Notes under the pieces: generated by a model
Told to the model about the DNA's origin: nothing
Database searches by the model: none
The model's input: the letters and a program-made list of their open reading frames with translations, nothing else
In this document: one piece after another, positions 62,997 to 64,000 of the stretch
How positions within the stretch are numbered: position 1 is the first letter of the stretch
Layout: each line of letters begins with the position of its first letter
Position numbers and translations under genes: made by a program
Assembly (NCBI RefSeq): GCF_019039105.1
Contig: NZ_JAHPIV010000012.1
Location: 68,027 to 132,026, forward strand
Length of the DNA stretch: 64,000 nucleotides
DNA from: Desertibacillus haloalkaliphilus
Lineage (GTDB): Bacteria; Bacillota; Bacilli; Bacillales; KJ1-10-99
Direction: 5' to 3'

Positions 62997-63055
62997 TAAA
63001 TCGCTATAATAGAACTCAAATTGAATAAAATTATCTAGAATAGGAAGTGAATATT

Positions 63056-63337
63056 GTGATTGTCCATGATTTGGTCGATACAAAACAATTATTTATTGGT
63101 GAAACAAAGCCCGACTATTTAGTCGTTTATGAAAAGGTCATTGATCGTGACGCGAGAATTGACGGAAGGAAATACCAAGAGATTGAGGCAGGGACAAAAG
63201 AGGTAGTGCAAATTTTTCATGGTGAAAAGGAGCATTCGCTTCGCAAAATCGATAGCTATGACATTGGTAATGACTACCCGTCCCTTGAAGCAGTTTTAAC
63301 AAAAGTAAAAGAAACACATCAAGAAATTTTTCAATAA
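63056..63337 (+). CDS. Hypothetical protein downstream of uvrX
   Basis: 93 residues, acidic, alternating strands and a final helix: VHDLVDTKQLFIGETKPDYL, VVYEKVIDRDARIDGRKYQE, IEAGTKEVVQIFHGEKEHSL. The GTG start at 63056 follows ATAGGAAG. It is not the YolD-like protein often found near uvrX, as it lacks that family's pattern. Possibly SOS-linked by position (59 bp behind uvrX, no terminator). Confidence 0.75.
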   Translation: MIVHDLVDTKQLFIGETKPDYLVVYEKVIDRDARIDGRKYQEIEAGTKEVVQIFHGEKEHSLRKIDSYDIGNDYPSLEAVLTKVKETHQEIFQ

Positions 63338-63347
63338 TGTAAGCGTG

Positions 63348-63386
63348 AAGCCCCCGATGTTGATGGTTGACTGAGGGGGCTTTTGT
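63348..63386 (+). terminator. Terminator of the uvrX unit
   Basis: AAGCCCCC and GGGGGCTT with a 19-base loop, then TTG-TTTT. Confidence 0.88.
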
Positions 63387-63558
63387 TTTATCATCTACCT
63401 TCAGGTGCCAGGACCTCGAGGTCAATTGGTCATGCTGATCGCTGATGTGCAGACACTTTACACTTAGTCATTATCTAACATATAGATTGCGTAAAAAATA
63501 AAGGTAGTATACGATTTATAAGGAATGTGAGGGATGACTGTACATGAGGAGGGACCGT

Positions 63559-64000
63559 ATGGTTCGTGTGTTATTTGTATGTTTAGGAAATATTTGTCGT
63601 TCGCCGATGGCCGAGGCTGTTTTTCGAAAACAGGTGGAGGAGGCTGGTCTTAAAGATCAGATCAGTATTGATTCTGCTGGGACAGGTCACTGGCATATTG
63701 GTAAGCCACCACATGAAGGGACGCGAAGCCTTTTAGATCGATACGATGTTGACTATGCAGGTTTAAAGGCAAGGCAAGTGAAAGAGGAAGATGTTACGAG
63801 GTTTGATTATATCTTGGCGATGGATGCGGACAATTTAAGTCAGCTACATGCCCTTGCTGGTCGACAGACAACAGGAGAGATCGCAAGGCTGCTTGATTTT
63901 GTACCTGACAGTAACGTCGCTGATGTACCTGATCCTTACTTTACAGGTAACTTTGATGAAGTATATGAATTAGTAAATGAAGCTTGCTCACGTCTGCTTA
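63559..64000 (+). CDS. Low-molecular-weight protein-tyrosine-phosphatase (3'-partial)
   Basis: At least 147 residues; the window cuts the end, a few residues before the usual family length (~155). The phosphate loop CLGNICRSP has nucleophile C8 and R14; the general-acid Asp lies in DVPDPYF near the end. It removes phosphate from tyrosine (or arginine) in proteins, like B. subtilis YfkJ/PtpB. GGAGGGACC before ATG at 63559; an in-frame ATG 15 bases earlier lacks a site. Confidence 0.93.
   Translation, partial: MVRVLFVCLGNICRSPMAEAVFRKQVEEAGLKDQISIDSAGTGHWHIGKPPHEGTRSLLDRYDVDYAGLKARQVKEEDVTRFDYILAMDADNLSQLHALAGRQTTGEIARLLDFVPDSNVADVPDPYFTGNFDEVYELVNEACSRLL

Overview
This looks like chromosomal DNA of a motile, aerobic, spore-former-type Bacillaceae, most likely an alkaliphile of the Alkalihalobacillus/Halalkalibacter kind. 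Pointers: low-to-mid GC, strong AGGAGG-type ribosome sites, Bacillus regulators and leaders (TnrA, sigma-D promoter, BirA and LexA boxes, proline T-box, cobalamin and TPP riboswitches), a Bacillus anaerobic-type cobalamin operon with the CbiH60 fusion, a NaChBac-type sodium channel with the TLESWAS filter, and a very acidic flagellin. Species assignment is inference. I see no rRNA, tRNA, phage, insertion sequence or CRISPR array.

Layout. 1-6.4 kb: a flagellar block (FliK-like protein with about four 90-residue repeats, FlhB C-domain paralogue, FliS, a 781-residue flagellin, a small coiled-coil protein, YaaR); a near-perfect sigma-D promoter drives fliS-flagellin. 6.4-11.6 kb: CPBP membrane protease, DUF4236 protein, NamA, DarB/CbpB-like CBS protein, a hypothetical and a lipoprotein. 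11.6-15.8 kb: sulfate assimilation (yezD, cysH, sat, cysP, cysC). 15.8-20.5 kb, minus strand: a Cache-subtilisin fusion protease, GNAT acetyltransferase, divergent polysaccharide deacetylase, thioredoxin-reductase-like flavoprotein, TnrA.

20.7-32.6 kb: a PAS-PAS-GGDEF-EAL protein, then nitrate assimilation: two nitrate/nitrite MFS transporters, the catalytic nitrate reductase NasC, an anthranilate-phosphoribosyltransferase-like protein, and a complete sirohaem branch (SumT-HemD fusion, SirB, SirC). I find four 17-bp TnrA/GlnR boxes fitting TGTNAN7TNACA, before tnrA, both transporters and nasC, so this is a local TnrA regulon. Nitrite and sulfite reductases, which use the sirohaem, are not in the window.

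32.6-50.7 kb: an unexplained structured intergenic region, bioB with a BirA operator, then a cobalamin riboswitch with terminator and a long colinear operon cbiH60-cbiX-cbiJ-cbiC-cbiD-cbiET-cbiL-cbiF-cbiG-cbiA-cobO-cobT, followed by cobA and btuC-btuD-btuF. This covers uroporphyrinogen III to a,c-diamide adenosylation plus B12 import; cbiP, cbiB, cobU and cobS must lie elsewhere. 51-64 kb: TPP-riboswitch-controlled thiC, aspartate kinase, Nudix hydrolase, sodium channel, T-box-controlled proB-proA-proC, an SDR, YqzH, a 39-residue small protein, the SOS polymerase UvrX/YqjW with two LexA boxes, a hypothetical, and the start of a low-molecular-weight tyrosine phosphatase cut by the window end.
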